A stretch of DNA of 64,000 bases from contig CM022298.1 of assembly GCA_011799875.1 (NCBI GenBank), forward strand, positions 258,347,757 to 258,411,756. Reading direction: 5' to 3'. Below are positions 21,111 to 32,245 of the stretch, piece after piece (positions within the stretch are counted from its first letter, which is position 1; every line of letters begins with the position of its first letter). The translations under genes and the position numbers were made by a program. The DNA comes from Thinopyrum elongatum. Taxonomy: Eukaryota > Streptophyta > Magnoliopsida > Poales > Poaceae. The notes under the pieces were generated by a model. The model made no database searches and had not been told where the DNA came from. It saw nothing but the letters and a program-made list of their open reading frames with translations.

Positions 21111-22532
21111 CTCTTGAGACCTGGGGGCCTCGAGAGTCTTGTCATCTGTTGGGGTGGCCGTGGCCTCAGGGGCACCTCCCTCGGGGGCCTCGCTGACCAG
21201 TGGAATGGCCGAGGCCTCAGGAGCGCCATCCTGAGGCTGCGGCGTCCTGACCGAGTGCGAGGAGCTGCTCCGTGAGTTCTTGACCAGGCGCTCCTCCTGG
21301 ACCACCACCAGCGCTGCGCTGGCAGAGTGAGGCGTGGCGGCCAAGTAGAGCACCAAGGGTTCAAGGGGGCGTGGTGCCACCATCACCAGTGGGCTGGTGA
21401 GGTATCTCTTGAGGTCTTGGAAGGCCGCGTCAGCCTTCCGAGTCCACTCGAATGGGACCTTCTTTTTCACCAGCTTGAAGAAGGGGAGGGCACGCTCTCC
21501 TAACTTGGAGATGAAACTCCCGAGCGAGGTCACGCAGCCTGCCAGCTTCTGCATCTCCTTGAGGGTTTGCGGCGGACTCATCCTTTCTATGGCCTTGACC
21601 TTCTCTGGGTTGGCCTCGATCCCTCAGTGCAACACCAGGAAACCCAGCAGCTTGCCAGACGAGACGCCAAACACGCATTTTTCCAGGTTGAGCCGCAGGT
21701 TTACTTTGTGCAGGCTGGCGAACGTCTCTTTCAGATCTTCGATAAGGGTTCTTGCCTCCCGAGACTTCACCACTATGTCGTCGATGTATGCCTCAGCGTT
21801 CCTCCCGACCTGCCGCCCCAGGGCAATGTGCATCAGCCGTTGGAAGGTTGCTCCTGCATTACGCAGCACGAATGACATGCAGGTGTAGCAGTATACCCCG
21901 CACGGGGTCAGAAAAGCCGTCTTCTCAACATCCTGCACCGCCATTTTGATTTGGTGATAGCCCAAGAAGGCGTGCAGGAAGCACAGTAAATCACACTCGG
22001 CGGTGGAGTCGACAATCTGGTTAATGCGCGGGAGAGGGAAAGGGTCTTGAGGACAGGCCTTGTTGAAGTTGGTGAAATCGATGCACATGCGCTCCTTCCC
22101 TCCCTTCTTGGGAACGATAACTAGGTTCGCAAGCCAATCTGGATGCCGCACTTCCCGAATGATGCTGGCTTCCTGCAGCTTGTGGGTTTCCTGGACGATG
22201 AACGATTGCTTCTCCGGGGATTGCCGCCGTGCCTTCTGCTTCACTGGGCATGCGTTGGGGCACAACATTAGGTGGTGCTCGATTACCCCATGCGGAACCC
22301 CGACCAGGTCCGCAGCTTTCCAATCAAAAACACCCATGTTCGCGTGGAGGAAGCTGACCAGCGCCTCCTCCTGGTCTGGAGGGAGGCCGGCGCCTATGGT
22401 GAAAGTAGGACCTGGCCCTCCATCTTCGTCGACCGGCACCTGCTTTGTCTTAGCCTTGTCTTGAGAGAACAATTGCTTCTCCTTTGTTGGCGCAGCCTCG
22501 GGCCCTCCAGAGCCCCCTCCCCGCTCGGCCAC
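21105..22532 (-). pseudogene. Reverse transcriptase, element C
   Basis: The ORF 22532-21624 covers the N-terminal linker (ADLVGVPHGVIEHHLMLCPN), palm/fingers (CIDFTNFNKACPQDPFPLPR; LGYHQIKM) and catalytic AYIDDIVVKS, then LEKCVFGVSSGKLLGFL. A TGA (21624-21626) replaces Arg in the conserved SHRGIEANP block. The thumb/connection and first RNase H follow (QKLAGCVTSLGSFISKLGER, FEWTRKADAAFQDLK, VLYLAATPHSASAALV), with TAG at 21105-21107. The RT copies element RNA into cDNA. Confidence 0.92.
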
Positions 22533-23190
22533 GCGGCCGCCGCGGCCCTGTAGGCGAGCTTGAGGGCCGAGAGTGCACCCTTGGTATCCCCCGACACAGT
22601 GAGGATGTCCCTGCTTCCCGGCATCTTCATGAGGTTGTAGCGAGGATGGGTTGCCGCCATGAACTTGGCCAGGGCCGAGTACCCGAGAATGGCGTTGTAC
22701 GGGAGGCCGATGCGGGCGATGTCAAAGTCGATGAGCTCGGTGCGCTAGTTGTCGCGCGTGCCAAAGGTGAAGGGAAGGCGGATCTGCCCTAGGGGGCAGG
22801 TGGAGCCATCATCGACCCCAGAGAAAGGCTTGGGGGGAGGAGCCGGCCGTAGGGTACGTGAAGCAGGCCGAACGCCTCCACGGAGAGGACGTTGAGGCCG
22901 GCGCCACCATCGATGAGGGTCCTGGTGACTGCTACGTTGCAGATGGTGGGGGTGCAGAGCATAGGGAGCGCACCGGTGCCGACCGTGGTCTTGGGGTGGT
23001 CCCTTGATTCGAAGGTGAGGTCGGCCTTAGGCGGCGCCTAGCCCGGAGGAGCTCCTCGCTGCGCGCAGGTGGCACCCAGTTGGCGGAAGAACTGCTTGAC
23101 ATGGCGGTCCGAAGCCAGCGCCTGCGACCCGCCCAGGATGGCCGGGACGGCGTGGGGCGCCGGCACCACGGAGCGCACGATGGAGAGGTC
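22533..23190 (-). pseudogene. Aspartic protease region, element C
   Basis: In minus-strand translation: HAVPAILGGSQALASDRHVKQ, then FESRDHPKTTVG, LPMLCTPTICN and the active-site block TLIDGGAGLNVLSVEAF (about 22880-22930), then PLGQIRLPFTFGTRDN, a TAG (22746-22748), and LPYNAILGYSALAKFMAATH. The same order is intact in element G (47110-47883). Frames are shifted between blocks. The catalytic DGG is kept. Confidence 0.8.
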
Positions 23191-23274
23191 GCCAGCGCTC
23201 GCCGGTGCTGTCCGCGCGACGTGGGCTGCGAGCGCGGCCCGGCGCTCAGCACGAACTCAACGAGCGTCGGCCAT
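23053..23274 (-). pseudogene. Gag remnant fused to pol, element C
   Basis: The gag start MADAR at 23274 is kept (compare MADARRVPAERRA in element I), with TGA in place of Arg at codon 6. After about 30 codons the sequence jumps directly to HAVPAILGGSQALASD, which in element G follows the whole gag (47119). The nucleocapsid zinc knuckle and the gag core are therefore absent; about 1.6 kb is missing relative to G. The PBS lies at 23327-23346 just before it. Confidence 0.75.
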
Positions 23275-23326
23275 GAGGATGGCGGAGCGATGGCTGATCG
23301 TCTGGCAGAAGAGTGACTCCGATGCA

Positions 23327-23346
23327 CCCCTACCTGGCGCGCCAAA
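23327..23346 (-). promoter_or_regulatory. Primer-binding site, element C
   Basis: On the minus strand TTTGGCGCGCCAGGTAGGGG directly follows the 5' LTR end. It is identical in core to the sites of B and G. It marks the 5' end of the internal region and fixes the orientation of C. Confidence 0.82.
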
Positions 23347-24222
23347 TGTCAGATTCAGGGCTCCGCAGACCCAAGAAAGGTTCGAACTCTGGGGTGCGTG
23401 CGAAGAACTCAATCTCCCTAGTCTGCCAACTCGTTGATCTCACGGCCTAGCTCGATGAACTGGAAAGGAAAGGGACATGACAGTTTACCCAGGTTCGGGC
23501 CCTTGCGGTGTAAAACCCTACTCCTACTTTGTGGTGGATTGGCCTCGAGCTGGGCTGAGTATGAACTAGTACAGGGGGAGAACAACCTCAGGAGGTGTGT
23601 TCTTGTGTTGGTGTGAGCTGGTGGGGGTGATCTGATTGATCCGTCCTCTTCTATGGTGGTGGCCTAGCTATATTTATAGTGGCCTTGGTCCTCTTCCCCC
23701 AAAACGAACGCGGGAAGGGATCCCACAACGGCCAAGTTTGAAGAGAGACAAGTAGTACATCTTATCCTGACGAAAGGTGGTCTTCGCCTGCAGAGCTTCT
23801 GGGTGTGATGTCGTGGTGGGCTCGGCGATGACCTCCGTCCTGCCGTCCTGGTATTGTAGCACGGGAATGGAAACCTTTGGCTGATTCCTCGGGACTCGGC
23901 GTCTGCACCTACTTCCTTAACACCAAAGAGGAAACCTGTTGTACTGCGCCCGCTGGCGTCTGCCTGGCCTTGGTCGTCAGGGATTTGCATCATCTAAACC
24001 TCATGAGGTGGGGCTTGCATAGAAATCTCCGCTCCTTAGGAGCCGGCCTAAGGAGGCCGCTTCCTTTGGAGGTCTTGACGTCGTCCGCCTCGTGAGGCTT
24101 GGCCCCTCGCGAGGGTCTTGTGTTGTTGATGCTGAAGATGGGCCGTACCAGGCCGCAAATGGAGCCATGTTGTGGGCCGCAGGCAGGCAAATCTGGGTAC
24201 CCCGGTTCCCAGAACACCGACA
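23347..24222 (-). repeat. 5' LTR of element C
   Basis: Plus-strand ends are TGTCAGATTC and CACCGACA; in element orientation it starts TGTCGGTGTTCTGGG. It is 876 bases, like its partner. A minus-strand TATA (CACTATAAATATAG) lies near 23670-23685. It is followed by the target duplication acacg. Confidence 0.95.
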
Positions 24223-24227
24223 ACACG

Positions 24228-24762
24228 CCATCCAGGTGGCTGGCTCATGATGATGAGAGCACGGCGCGACCGCTACCGGCACCGTCAGGAGCCGGGCGAC
24301 GTTACACTCTTAATCGACATCCATGCCAAGCACCGCTTCGGAGGCCATGGCGCGGGCTCAGCTACTGTTGAAATTTCCGCCGGCAGCCGATCAGATGGAT
24401 GAGTGGAGAGCCACCATTGAGAGTCTGATTGGCTTCGACGAGGCAGGGGGATCGCAGCTGGCTGGCCCGCCACAGCCTCCCCAGGCAGCGGCAACGGCCC
24501 CCGTGCTGGCCGTGCGGATGGGGCCACTCCTAAGGTGCAGCCGCCTCCGCGGCAGCCGACGCGGGAGCCGCGCGACCAAGAACCTGATGATGTCTCGATG
24601 GCTTCGTCGGACCCATGAGCGTGCCAAGGCCCACGGCGAGTCCTGGAGGACAGGCGGAGGGAAGGCGCGTGTGTCAACACCGAGCGACACTGCGACACCC
24701 ACCGCCAGTCCGACAGGCGCGATGGCCTCGACGTCGACGAGCCCGCACTCGCTGGCGGCGGG
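24228..24762 (+). pseudogene. Gag middle piece of element B between C and D
   Basis: Plus-strand gag text resumes after element C. It includes ARAQLLLKFPPAADQMDEWR, which corresponds to ARELLRYRSANDLYDDWLGR in element I and to the same block in G. A Pro/Ala/Thr/Ser-rich chain follows. It is interrupted by element D after SLAAG. Two stop codons directly after the C target site show a frameshift relative to the first piece. Confidence 0.65.
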
Positions 24763-25180
24763 TGTCGGTGTCAAAACCGGTGGATCTCGGAGTAGGGGTC
24801 CTCAGCTACGCGTCTTGGAGCGATGGTAACATGGACACAGGATTTTACCCAGGTTCGGGCTCTCTCAAGGAGATAATACCCTACGTCCTGCTTTTGATTG
24901 TATTGATATGAGGATAGTACATAGTACAGGTATCTACCACGAGATTGTAGTAATGAATATGAGATTGTCTATTGACTAGCCTAGCCTCGGTTTATATATG
25001 CACCATAGGCCTAGGATTTAGAGGAGTCCTTTTCTTGTGCGCCAAGTCTTGTGGAATCCTCCTTGTATTCGGCATGGGCTGCCCGAAGTGGCCCATTAGT
25101 GAATCATCATGGGGGTCCTCGGCCCGACCTACTGGTTGGGAGATGACATGGTGAGTACCCCCTAGTCCAGGAGACCATCA
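24763..25180 (-). repeat. 3' LTR of element D (418 bp)
   Basis: Plus-strand text runs from TGTCGGTGTCAAAACCGG to GGAGACCATCA. A minus-strand TATA-like word (rc of GGTTTATATATGCACC) lies near 24990-25005. It contains the shared module (rc of TTTTACCCAGGTTCGGGC... CCTACGTCCTGC, about 24840-24892). Confidence 0.9.
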
Positions 25181-28100
25181 GTAGCCCCTGAACCGGTCTT
25201 CAAGTTGAGGACGCTCCTCGGTTCTTCCGAATAATTCTTCATCTTCGATCGTCAGTCTTGAAAACTGGTTCAACAAATCTTCCCATGTCTGATCTTGACG
25301 ATCACCGAGCTGAATCCGAAGAGTTTACATGTCGGGCATCCGAGGAGCCGCTTTAAGTTATCGTCCTTTATCAATGCCTTGTAAGTTTTTTACACCACAC
25401 CTGCGGTTTGAAGTGTTTCCCGTGTGACGGTGTCCTCTTGAGTCCGAGCTCTAATGCCGAACTAAATCCGAGGCATCTTTTCATAGCCAAGCTCCAACAC
25501 TATTCGGCATTCAAGGTATCCTCTTGCGTCCGAGCTCCAACGCTGAACTAAATCTGGGGCGTCTTTTCACAGCCGAGCTCCAACACTATTCGGCATTCAA
25601 GGTATCCTCTTCCGTCCGAGCTCCAACGCCGAACTAAATTCGAGGCATCTTTTCACAGCCGAGCTCCGTCGATGGTCGGCATCCGAAGTATCATAGATTA
25701 ACTTGGCCTCTGAAAATTTGAATGAGTTCATCCGAGCTTAAATGTCGGAGTAGTCTTCTATGGAACGAGCCATTCGAATCCGAGCTTTTTGCCGGACCGC
25801 TTCTGAGCTCCAACGCCGGACTGCATCCGAGCTCTAACGATGGTCAGCGTCTGAGGTGTCATAAACTACCTCGGTCTTTAAAAGATTGAATGAATTCAGC
25901 CGAGCTTAATGCAGGAAATGCCCTCTATGGAGCCAGCCACTGGCGCCCAAGCTTTATGCTGGACTGCTTCCGAGCTCTAACGATGGTCAGCGTCCGAGGT
26001 GTCAGAAACTACCTCGGTCTTTAAAAGATTGAACGAATTCAGCCAAGCTTAATGCCGAAAATGCCCTCTATGGAGCCAGCCACTGGCGCCCGAGCTTTAT
26101 GTCGGACTGCTTCCGAGGTGGTGCACCACCCCGACTGCGGGCTGATTTTTTGTGAATATTTTTTATTGATGCAATTTATTCTCTGCCGAGCTATATAGCC
26201 AGTAGCCCTCAAGGTGCGTGTCAGTCTAAAACCCGAGATGCACCTGACGGATGACATAAGACCGCTGATCCTAGTAGCCCCTGAGACTCAGGTTGATTCG
26301 CAAAATCGGCCTGAGGATCAACTCCTAGCTGGGCAGAATACTTCGGGACACAAAAAGCGGTGTGCACAGTCCTCGAGACTCAGGTTGGGTGCGGCCGATC
26401 AACCTGAGGATCATAATCTCCTCGGAAACTATTTTGCACATAAATTTTCTGCATTGGATTGTCAATGCAGTAGCCCCCAAGAATTGGGTTAGGCAACATG
26501 GCCGACCCTAGGATCATACCTCCTCGGGAACTAGTTCAACTGTCATGTATGTTTTGACAATACCGAGGTGGAGTTCAGCAGGAAAGATGCCGAACTATAG
26601 TTTTAGAAAAGAGTTTCACGCTGAACACCTCAACCAAGAGAATGTCCCGCTTCCCAAAAGGAAAACATAAAATAGGTCAAAGATGTTATAAGCTCAAAAG
26701 ACGAAAAAACATGCGTAAAAAACTTTACGTCTAGATTGAATCAAGCTGTTTTGGTGCCAATACGAAATTGGTCTTAAAATTGTACTTCCGTCGTGCTTTG
26801 ACATGACACATCTGATCTCTAGACTTCAAGTGGGTCAGCCTTCGGCTTCAACCTCCCTATCCCGAAGGCGGAGTGTTTCTCAGGCCAGTTTAGCGAACTA
26901 AATGCGGGCGGCTTTAGAGAGAAACCAGGCTACCCGGTATTGAACATACACCTGAGTCGAGAAAGGAGTGGTAGAAAAAGACTTTGCAACGACTAAGAAG
27001 AAAACGGCTCATATTAATTTAAGAGCCCCCAAGTGACTTGGGTAAAAGAATTTTATGTATAATGATTGTATGTACCGAAGTACTTATATAATATCTGTGT
27101 TCACCCGAACTTTGAACGCATCTTAACCGACCGTCGGCTTCTCCCTCTTCGGCCAAAGGCCGAAAAGTGTTATCTACTCCGCCTACCGAGAATATCGGCG
27201 GTGTTTCGGATAACCAGGCAATCAGGCCATGAGGCTGTAACAGACAAAGCGCGCCCAGGGAACTTATGCTATATTACTTATGTAACATAAGAAGCATCTT
27301 CAAAGAAAATAGTGCCCCTGACGGTACCTTTCTTTGGTCGCTCATGATTACTATGAGACTTGTGCAATAGATTTGTGTGCGCATGAGTTCCGTCGTGTGC
27401 CGACCATAGTTGAAAACAATAAGGGTGCTAGCTTTCGGCTTCACCCGTCAGAGGTACGAGTTTGGATGACCCGGTCGTAACAATCACAGAGGTGCTCCCT
27501 TTACTCCCTAGCTGAACAATCGGGAACGTAGGGATAAGCACAGGAGCCAGGCAACCCAGCTTTGCAGAACACTTGAGTCAACATGATGCATATTTTGGCA
27601 TAATACACGAACAAGGAATGGTGTGATACATTAATAATCATATGCAAGAAGAATGACTTCATAAAGGAAGCCCCCAAGTAAACGGGGTATTTGAATTTGT
27701 TTGTAACAAATAACGTTTTGACAAAGAAAGTTTTTCGCAAACGACTTTTTGTCAAAAAAGTATAATGCTTGGCCGAAACAAACAAAATTTAAAACTGAAA
27801 GTTTTTTAGCATGAAAGCGACTTAGCTGGTTAATGTGCTCGGTGTGACGTGGGCCGAGCTTGTAGCGGCTCAAGGTCCCAACCCCCAAGCCGGTCTTGAC
27901 ATACCCGAGCGAAGAGCTCGGCTTGATGAAGTGATAGCACGATAGTGCCGAAGTGCCGAGGTGAAGCCCCCGGTCCAGCCGAGGAGATAGAGTAGTTCGG
28001 CAGCGTGACAATGAAGCCCCCATGTCAATCGACGTGTCGAAACAGGTCGGCATGGTGGACGTCAGTTTGATGAAGCGACAATGCGATAATGGCAACACAG

Positions 28101-29868
28101 GGTATCACACCATGGTGACGGTTGAAGTTTGTTGATGGAGGCGAGAGGACGACTCCGTACGCCGAGGTGACTGAACGAAGAGTTTGGTTTGACGAAGTGG
28201 CGACGCTGCACGGCCGATGTGGTGAGATGAAGTGCTCGGTCCAGTTAACATGGTAAAGCTGTGATCGGCGGATGCCGAAGTCTCATGCAGGTCGGTTGGT
28301 GACGCCGAAGTCTCATGCCAGCCGAGGTGTGGAAGTAGGTCGGCTGGTGACACCGAAGTCCCCGGAGCAGGTTGATGAAGGGATGCCAAAGCCCCGGTCC
28401 AGCCGAGGTGACGGAGCAGGCCGGCAGTATGACACCGAAGTCCCCAGCGTGGGGTTAATGAAGTGATGATGATGCCCCCGGTCCAGCCGAGGTGACATGG
28501 TACGTCGGTACGCCAAGGTGACAGCGTTGCCCAACCCGGATCATTTACCTGTGCACAGAAAATAGTGCAAGGCGGAGATAATAGTAATAGTAATAAATTA
28601 AAAAAAGTTGCATGATTAATAATTTATACAAAGTGAGTAATAAAAGAAATATGGCCCGTGTGCCGAACACTCAATGAGCTAGAGCTCTCTCAGCGATGCC
28701 GAAGTCCCCGAGGCAACCGAACATGTCGGTATGGCAATTTGACCAACAAGGTGATCACGCGAGCCGATTGGGACGACGACGTCGGCTTGCCGAAGTGACC
28801 GCGTGACGCAATCGAAGTCGATTACCTACACACATAGAATAGTGCACATAGAAATAATAATAGTTGGAAAAAAAATTCTTTGCATAATTAAGTTTACGCA
28901 AAGCAGATAAAAGAAACATAGCCTGGCGCCTAGGTCAATGAAGACGGAGGAGTGACGACGTATTTTTTATAGGGTAGATCTGGTTGCAGATACGGCGTTC
29001 GTCAGACTGCGGACAAAAAATCCACATCCAGGCGATGATGAAACGCTAGTGCAAGGCTAGTTTGCACTGTTCATTAATTGGACCTTAAAAACCGTGCTGC
29101 AAAAACTAGCACTTTTGCATTAGTACTTTGGCCTATACACACGGTAGAGAAAAACCACTACCAGTGGACGATAGCAACCAATTGTGCCGAATTAAAAAAG
29201 GAAAGAGCACAAAGAATAGAGTTAAAGAAAGGAAGAGCATAAAGAAAAAGGAAAGAACTCCCTGGATGGCCGCTGCCCCTGCCGGAGTGTCTTTGGCTCC
29301 GCATGCGTTTGCCCGACCCATGCGTTTATTCCTCGGGACCCAGCGTAGCATACGTCAAGCAAGATCATCTGCTAGTCGACCTTTATGGATGCATCTGACT
29401 CCGGATGAAGCTAGGGGAATAAAAAAAGTTGCATCAATGTGCTCTGGAGCTTCAGCGTGAGCGCTAGTCAGATTAGACAAGCACGCTTGCATCAATCAAA
29501 CAACGATTGATGTGCCACAACTAGTAGTCCTAGTGGGCTGCCCCATGATTAGATTGATCTGGCAATTAGTGCCAGGCCGCCGCTTCTCCTCGGAGCAGCG
29601 TTTTGATATGTCTTGATTTGACCTCCCGCAATGTACCACGTCCGCCTGATTTTCAGGGAGGCCGGGTGGCCGCTGCGTGATGCATATTCCGATTGCCCGG
29701 CGGTGTTCGAGATCAAAACTGGTCTGTAAACAAACATAGCGCAAGACCACAGACAATAACTGGAAAAGAAATCTAATATACACGGAATAAATTGAATTGA
29801 AATCATAACACCTGGTTTATGCCGTCGATCCGTGACGACACCTAGCAGGCTCTCAATGAAAGCACCAA
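25181..29868 (-). other. Internal region of element D, noncoding, repeat-rich
   Basis: No ORF here has family resemblance. There are three tandem copies of an 86-base unit (25429-25686, each starting GGTRTCCTCTT and holding CCGAGCTCYAAYGCYGAACT). Then come diverged copies of a 143-base unit (about 25700-26120; AACTACCTCGGTCTTTAAAA at 25864 and 26007). GCCGAAGTCCCC/CCAGCCGAGGTGAC motifs recur at 27890-28520 and 28680-28800. AT-rich spacers and an A-rich stretch (29195-29260) separate them. The text may serve as packaging RNA or be debris; the sequence does not say which. Confidence 0.7.
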
Positions 29869-30286
29869 TGTCGGTGTCAAAACCGGCTGATCTCATAGTA
29901 GGGGTCCTAAGCTAGGCGTCTTGGAGCGATGGTAACATGGACAAAGAATTTTACCCAGGTTCGGGCTCTCCCAAGGAGATAATACCCTACGTCCTGCTTT
30001 TGATTGTATTGATATGAGGATAGTACATAGTATAGGTATCTAACACGAGATTGTAGTAATGAATATGAGATTGTCTATTAACTAGCCTGGCCTCGGTTTA
30101 TATATGCACCGTAGGCCTAGGGTTTAGAGGAGTCCTTTTCTTGTGCGCCAATTCTTGTGGAATCCTCCTTGTATTCGGCATGGGCTGCCCGAAGTGGCCC
30201 ATTAGTGAATCATCATGGGGGTCCTCGGCCCGACCCACTAGTTGGGAGACGACGTGGTGAGTACCCCCTAGTCCAGGACACCGTCA
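29869..30286 (-). repeat. 5' LTR of element D (418 bp)
   Basis: It is the same length as the left LTR, running from TGTCGGTGTCAAAACCGG to GGACACCGTCA on the plus strand. The bases just left of it (29851-29868) form the primer-binding site on the minus strand. About 22 substitutions distinguish it from its partner and no indel was seen. Confidence 0.9.
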
Positions 30287-31370
30287 GTGGTTACCTGCCT
30301 TTCGAGGCTAGGTGCCCTGCCTTCACCCGCGAGCTGCGGCAAGTTTGTTGGCCTTCCACTCGCACGTTCAAGCCAGAGATACCAGAGAAGTATGACGGAA
30401 GACTGAACCCGGCAGAGTTCTTGAGCATCTACACCATCGTTGTTCAAGCTGTCGGGGGAAGAGATGAGAAGGTATTCGCCAACTACTTCCCTTTGGCACT
30501 CAAACCAAATGTGAGGTCTTGGCTGATGCACCTGCCGGAGAACTCCATTTCGACCTGGGCTGACCTGTGCCATGAGTTCGTTGGCGCCTTCACGGGCGGC
30601 CATCAAGAACCAGGGCGGCCCAGCAACTTGCAGCTTCTTCCGCAGAAAGAAGGCGAGAGCCTGCGAAAATACATGCAGAGATTCAGCAGAGTCCACAGGA
30701 ATATTCCAGACATCCACCCGGTAGTTGTGATAGCTGCGTTCCAGTCCAACATGCGCAATCGTCGGATATGTTCCAAGATGAACATTTGATTGCCCAAGAC
30801 TGTGAAGGAGCTTTACACTCTGGTGGATAAGTGTGCTCAAATAGAGGAGGGGAGGAAGCTCCCCGGAGAAGAGGATGGCGTCGACATCGATTCAGAGGAT
30901 GATGACGAGGCCGCCAGTCAAAAGAAGAAGAACAAGAAGGGCAACAAAAGGCTCAAGCATAAGGCAGAGATGACCGTTGAGGGATTGGGCCTGCCTAGTA
31001 CTGGCAAGAAAGCCAAGGCTGAGATACCCGGCAAGGAGGTTGCCACATGCACTGACTACCGGGAAGCCGCGGCTGCCGAGAAGGCTGGGAAAGGCGATGG
31101 CCCGTATTGCAAGATCCATCGGACCAAGGGCCACGATGTTCAGGAGTGTCATCAGGTTGAGCAGCTTGTCAAGAAGCAGAGGGCTGAATATGAGAAGCGA
31201 GATAAAGAGAAAGGTCAGAATGGCGCTGGCGGGAAGGGCCGGGGTGGCCGAGCAAGTCGCCCGCCAAGGCTCCTCAGGATCAAGAGAAACCCGCCAGAGG
31301 CCGTGCGAAGGAGGATTGCAACGATGAGAGTGATGGAGGAGATGAAGAGGAGACCAGCGAGTAGGAATTC
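30287..31370 (+). pseudogene. Gag core and nucleocapsid, element B
   Basis: After element D, gag continues: CPAFTRELRQVCWPSTRTFK, the retrotransposon-gag core (KYDGRLNPAEFLSIY; ANYFPLALKPNVRSWLMHLP; EGESLRKYMQRFSRVHRNIP), then TGA at 30787-30789. The same frame goes on with LPKTVKELYTLVDKCAQIEE, an acidic then Lys-rich segment, and the knuckle YCKIHRTKGHDVQEC (C-X2-H-X4-H-X4-C). A frameshift near 31250 leads to the acidic end before the protease. Gag packages element RNA. Confidence 0.88.
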
Positions 31371-31900
31371 CAGAAAGCCACTGATGCCCTGTGCATTGAC
31401 GGGGGTGCGTCTTTGCACTCCTCTCACCGCCAACTTAAATGGTGGGCGCGTGAAGTCAATGCCGTGGAGCCAGCGGCAGACTCTCGAAGGCCGCTCAAGT
31501 GGTCCCGCACCCCCATCATCTTCGACGAAGAGGACCACCCTGACCGCACCACCGCGGTAGGGTGCTTGCTGTTGTTGGTAGCACCAAAAATCCGCAACCT
31601 CAAAGTCACAAAGATGCTGGTTGACGGCGGGGCCGGGTTGAATCTGATTTCTTCAAAGGTCATCAGCAAACTCTAGATAGTAGAAGAAGAGCTCAAAGTT
31701 ACTGGTGTGTTTCAAGGGATCAACCCTGGCAGGAGTCGTCCCAAGGGGAAAATCACGTTACCAGTGACATTTGGGGGAGAGTTAAATTACTGGACTGAGA
31801 AGATCGTGTTTGATGTGGTTGACCTCCCCTGCCATACAATGGAATCCTTGGTCGCCCAGCTTTGGCCAAGTTCATGGCGGCATCCCACTATTCCTAGAAC
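31371..31900 (+). pseudogene. Aspartic protease, element B
   Basis: It has the order CIDGGASLHSSHRQLKWWAR, TPIIFDEEDHPDRTTAV, then the active-site block KMLVDGGAGLNLIS (around 31610-31650; the DGG is intact). TAG stands at 31674-31676, where E has Gln (CAA). KGKITLPVTFGGELNY follows. A frameshift near 31830 separates this from the ending, read in another frame as NGILGRPALAKFMAASH. Confidence 0.86.
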
Positions 31901-32245
31901 ACCTTGAAGATGCCAGGGCCGGTGGGCGTCATTTCCATTCCATCAGACGAGAAGGATGCAAATATTTGCGTGGACAAGATGTACCGGGATGCAGTCACGA
32001 CAGAGGCCATTGAAGCTGCAATCCCCGCCAAGGAAAGTAATGGAAAGAAGAAGGCTAACAGGGATGCCGTCCAGGAATCTGGGAAGCGTACTTCTTCGGG
32101 GTATGCTACGCCTGTTGATGACTCACCATAGAATTCCAATAGCAAGAGATCCAAGGCCTCTGCACCCGTTGTGAAACAGGTCCCGGCAGGGCTGGCTGGC
32201 GCTGGTGGTACTTTCACCATCAGCGCCACCCTCGATGACAAATAG
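31901..32245 (+). pseudogene. Protease-RT linker region, element B
   Basis: It encodes KMPGPVGVISIPSDEKDANI, then a Lys/Ala/Ser-rich linker, a TAG at about 32129-32131, and ends LDDK-TAG (32243-32245) before ESALVAFLRAN. The last amber codon is shared with element E (11967-11969) at the same residue. The linker length and the word GVISIPSDEK or similar are conserved in E. Confidence 0.7.

Larger units (their letters stand above)
15903..24222 (-). mobile_element. Element C: complete minus-strand Gypsy element, 8320 bp
   Basis: Two 876-bp LTRs (15903-16778 and 23347-24222) bound the element. The 5-bp target duplication acacg is perfect (15898-15902 and 24223-24227). The PBS is next to the right (5') LTR and the polypurine tract next to the left (3') LTR, which confirms the minus orientation. 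Pol domains (PR, RT, RNase H, integrase) lie on the minus strand; an additional B3/AT-hook gene lies on the plus strand. Gag is almost wholly deleted. By eye about 55 of 876 LTR positions differ (about 6%), mostly transitions; at a commonly used rate of 1.3e-8 per site per year this means about 2.4 My. Confidence 0.96.
24763..30286 (-). mobile_element. Element D: non-autonomous LTR retrotransposon, 5524 bp
   Basis: Two 418-bp LTRs flank 4.7 kb with no recognisable gag or pol. Next to the left LTR, the minus strand reads CCAGGGGCTAC (polypurine tract). Next to the right LTR, it reads TGGTGCTTTCATTGAGAG (PBS), so the element points to the minus strand. The LTRs differ at about 22 of 418 positions by eye (5.3%; about 2 My at 1.3e-8). 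Flanking 5-mers are gcggg and gtggt, only 3/5 alike, so the target duplication has diverged or an end was altered. It sits in gag of element B. This is a LARD-like structure that depends on another element for its proteins. Confidence 0.88.

Noticed and set aside
25429..25686. Regular 86-bp repeats considered as a CRISPR-like array
   Set aside because: They are directly adjoining tandem units without unique spacers, inside a plant retrotransposon.
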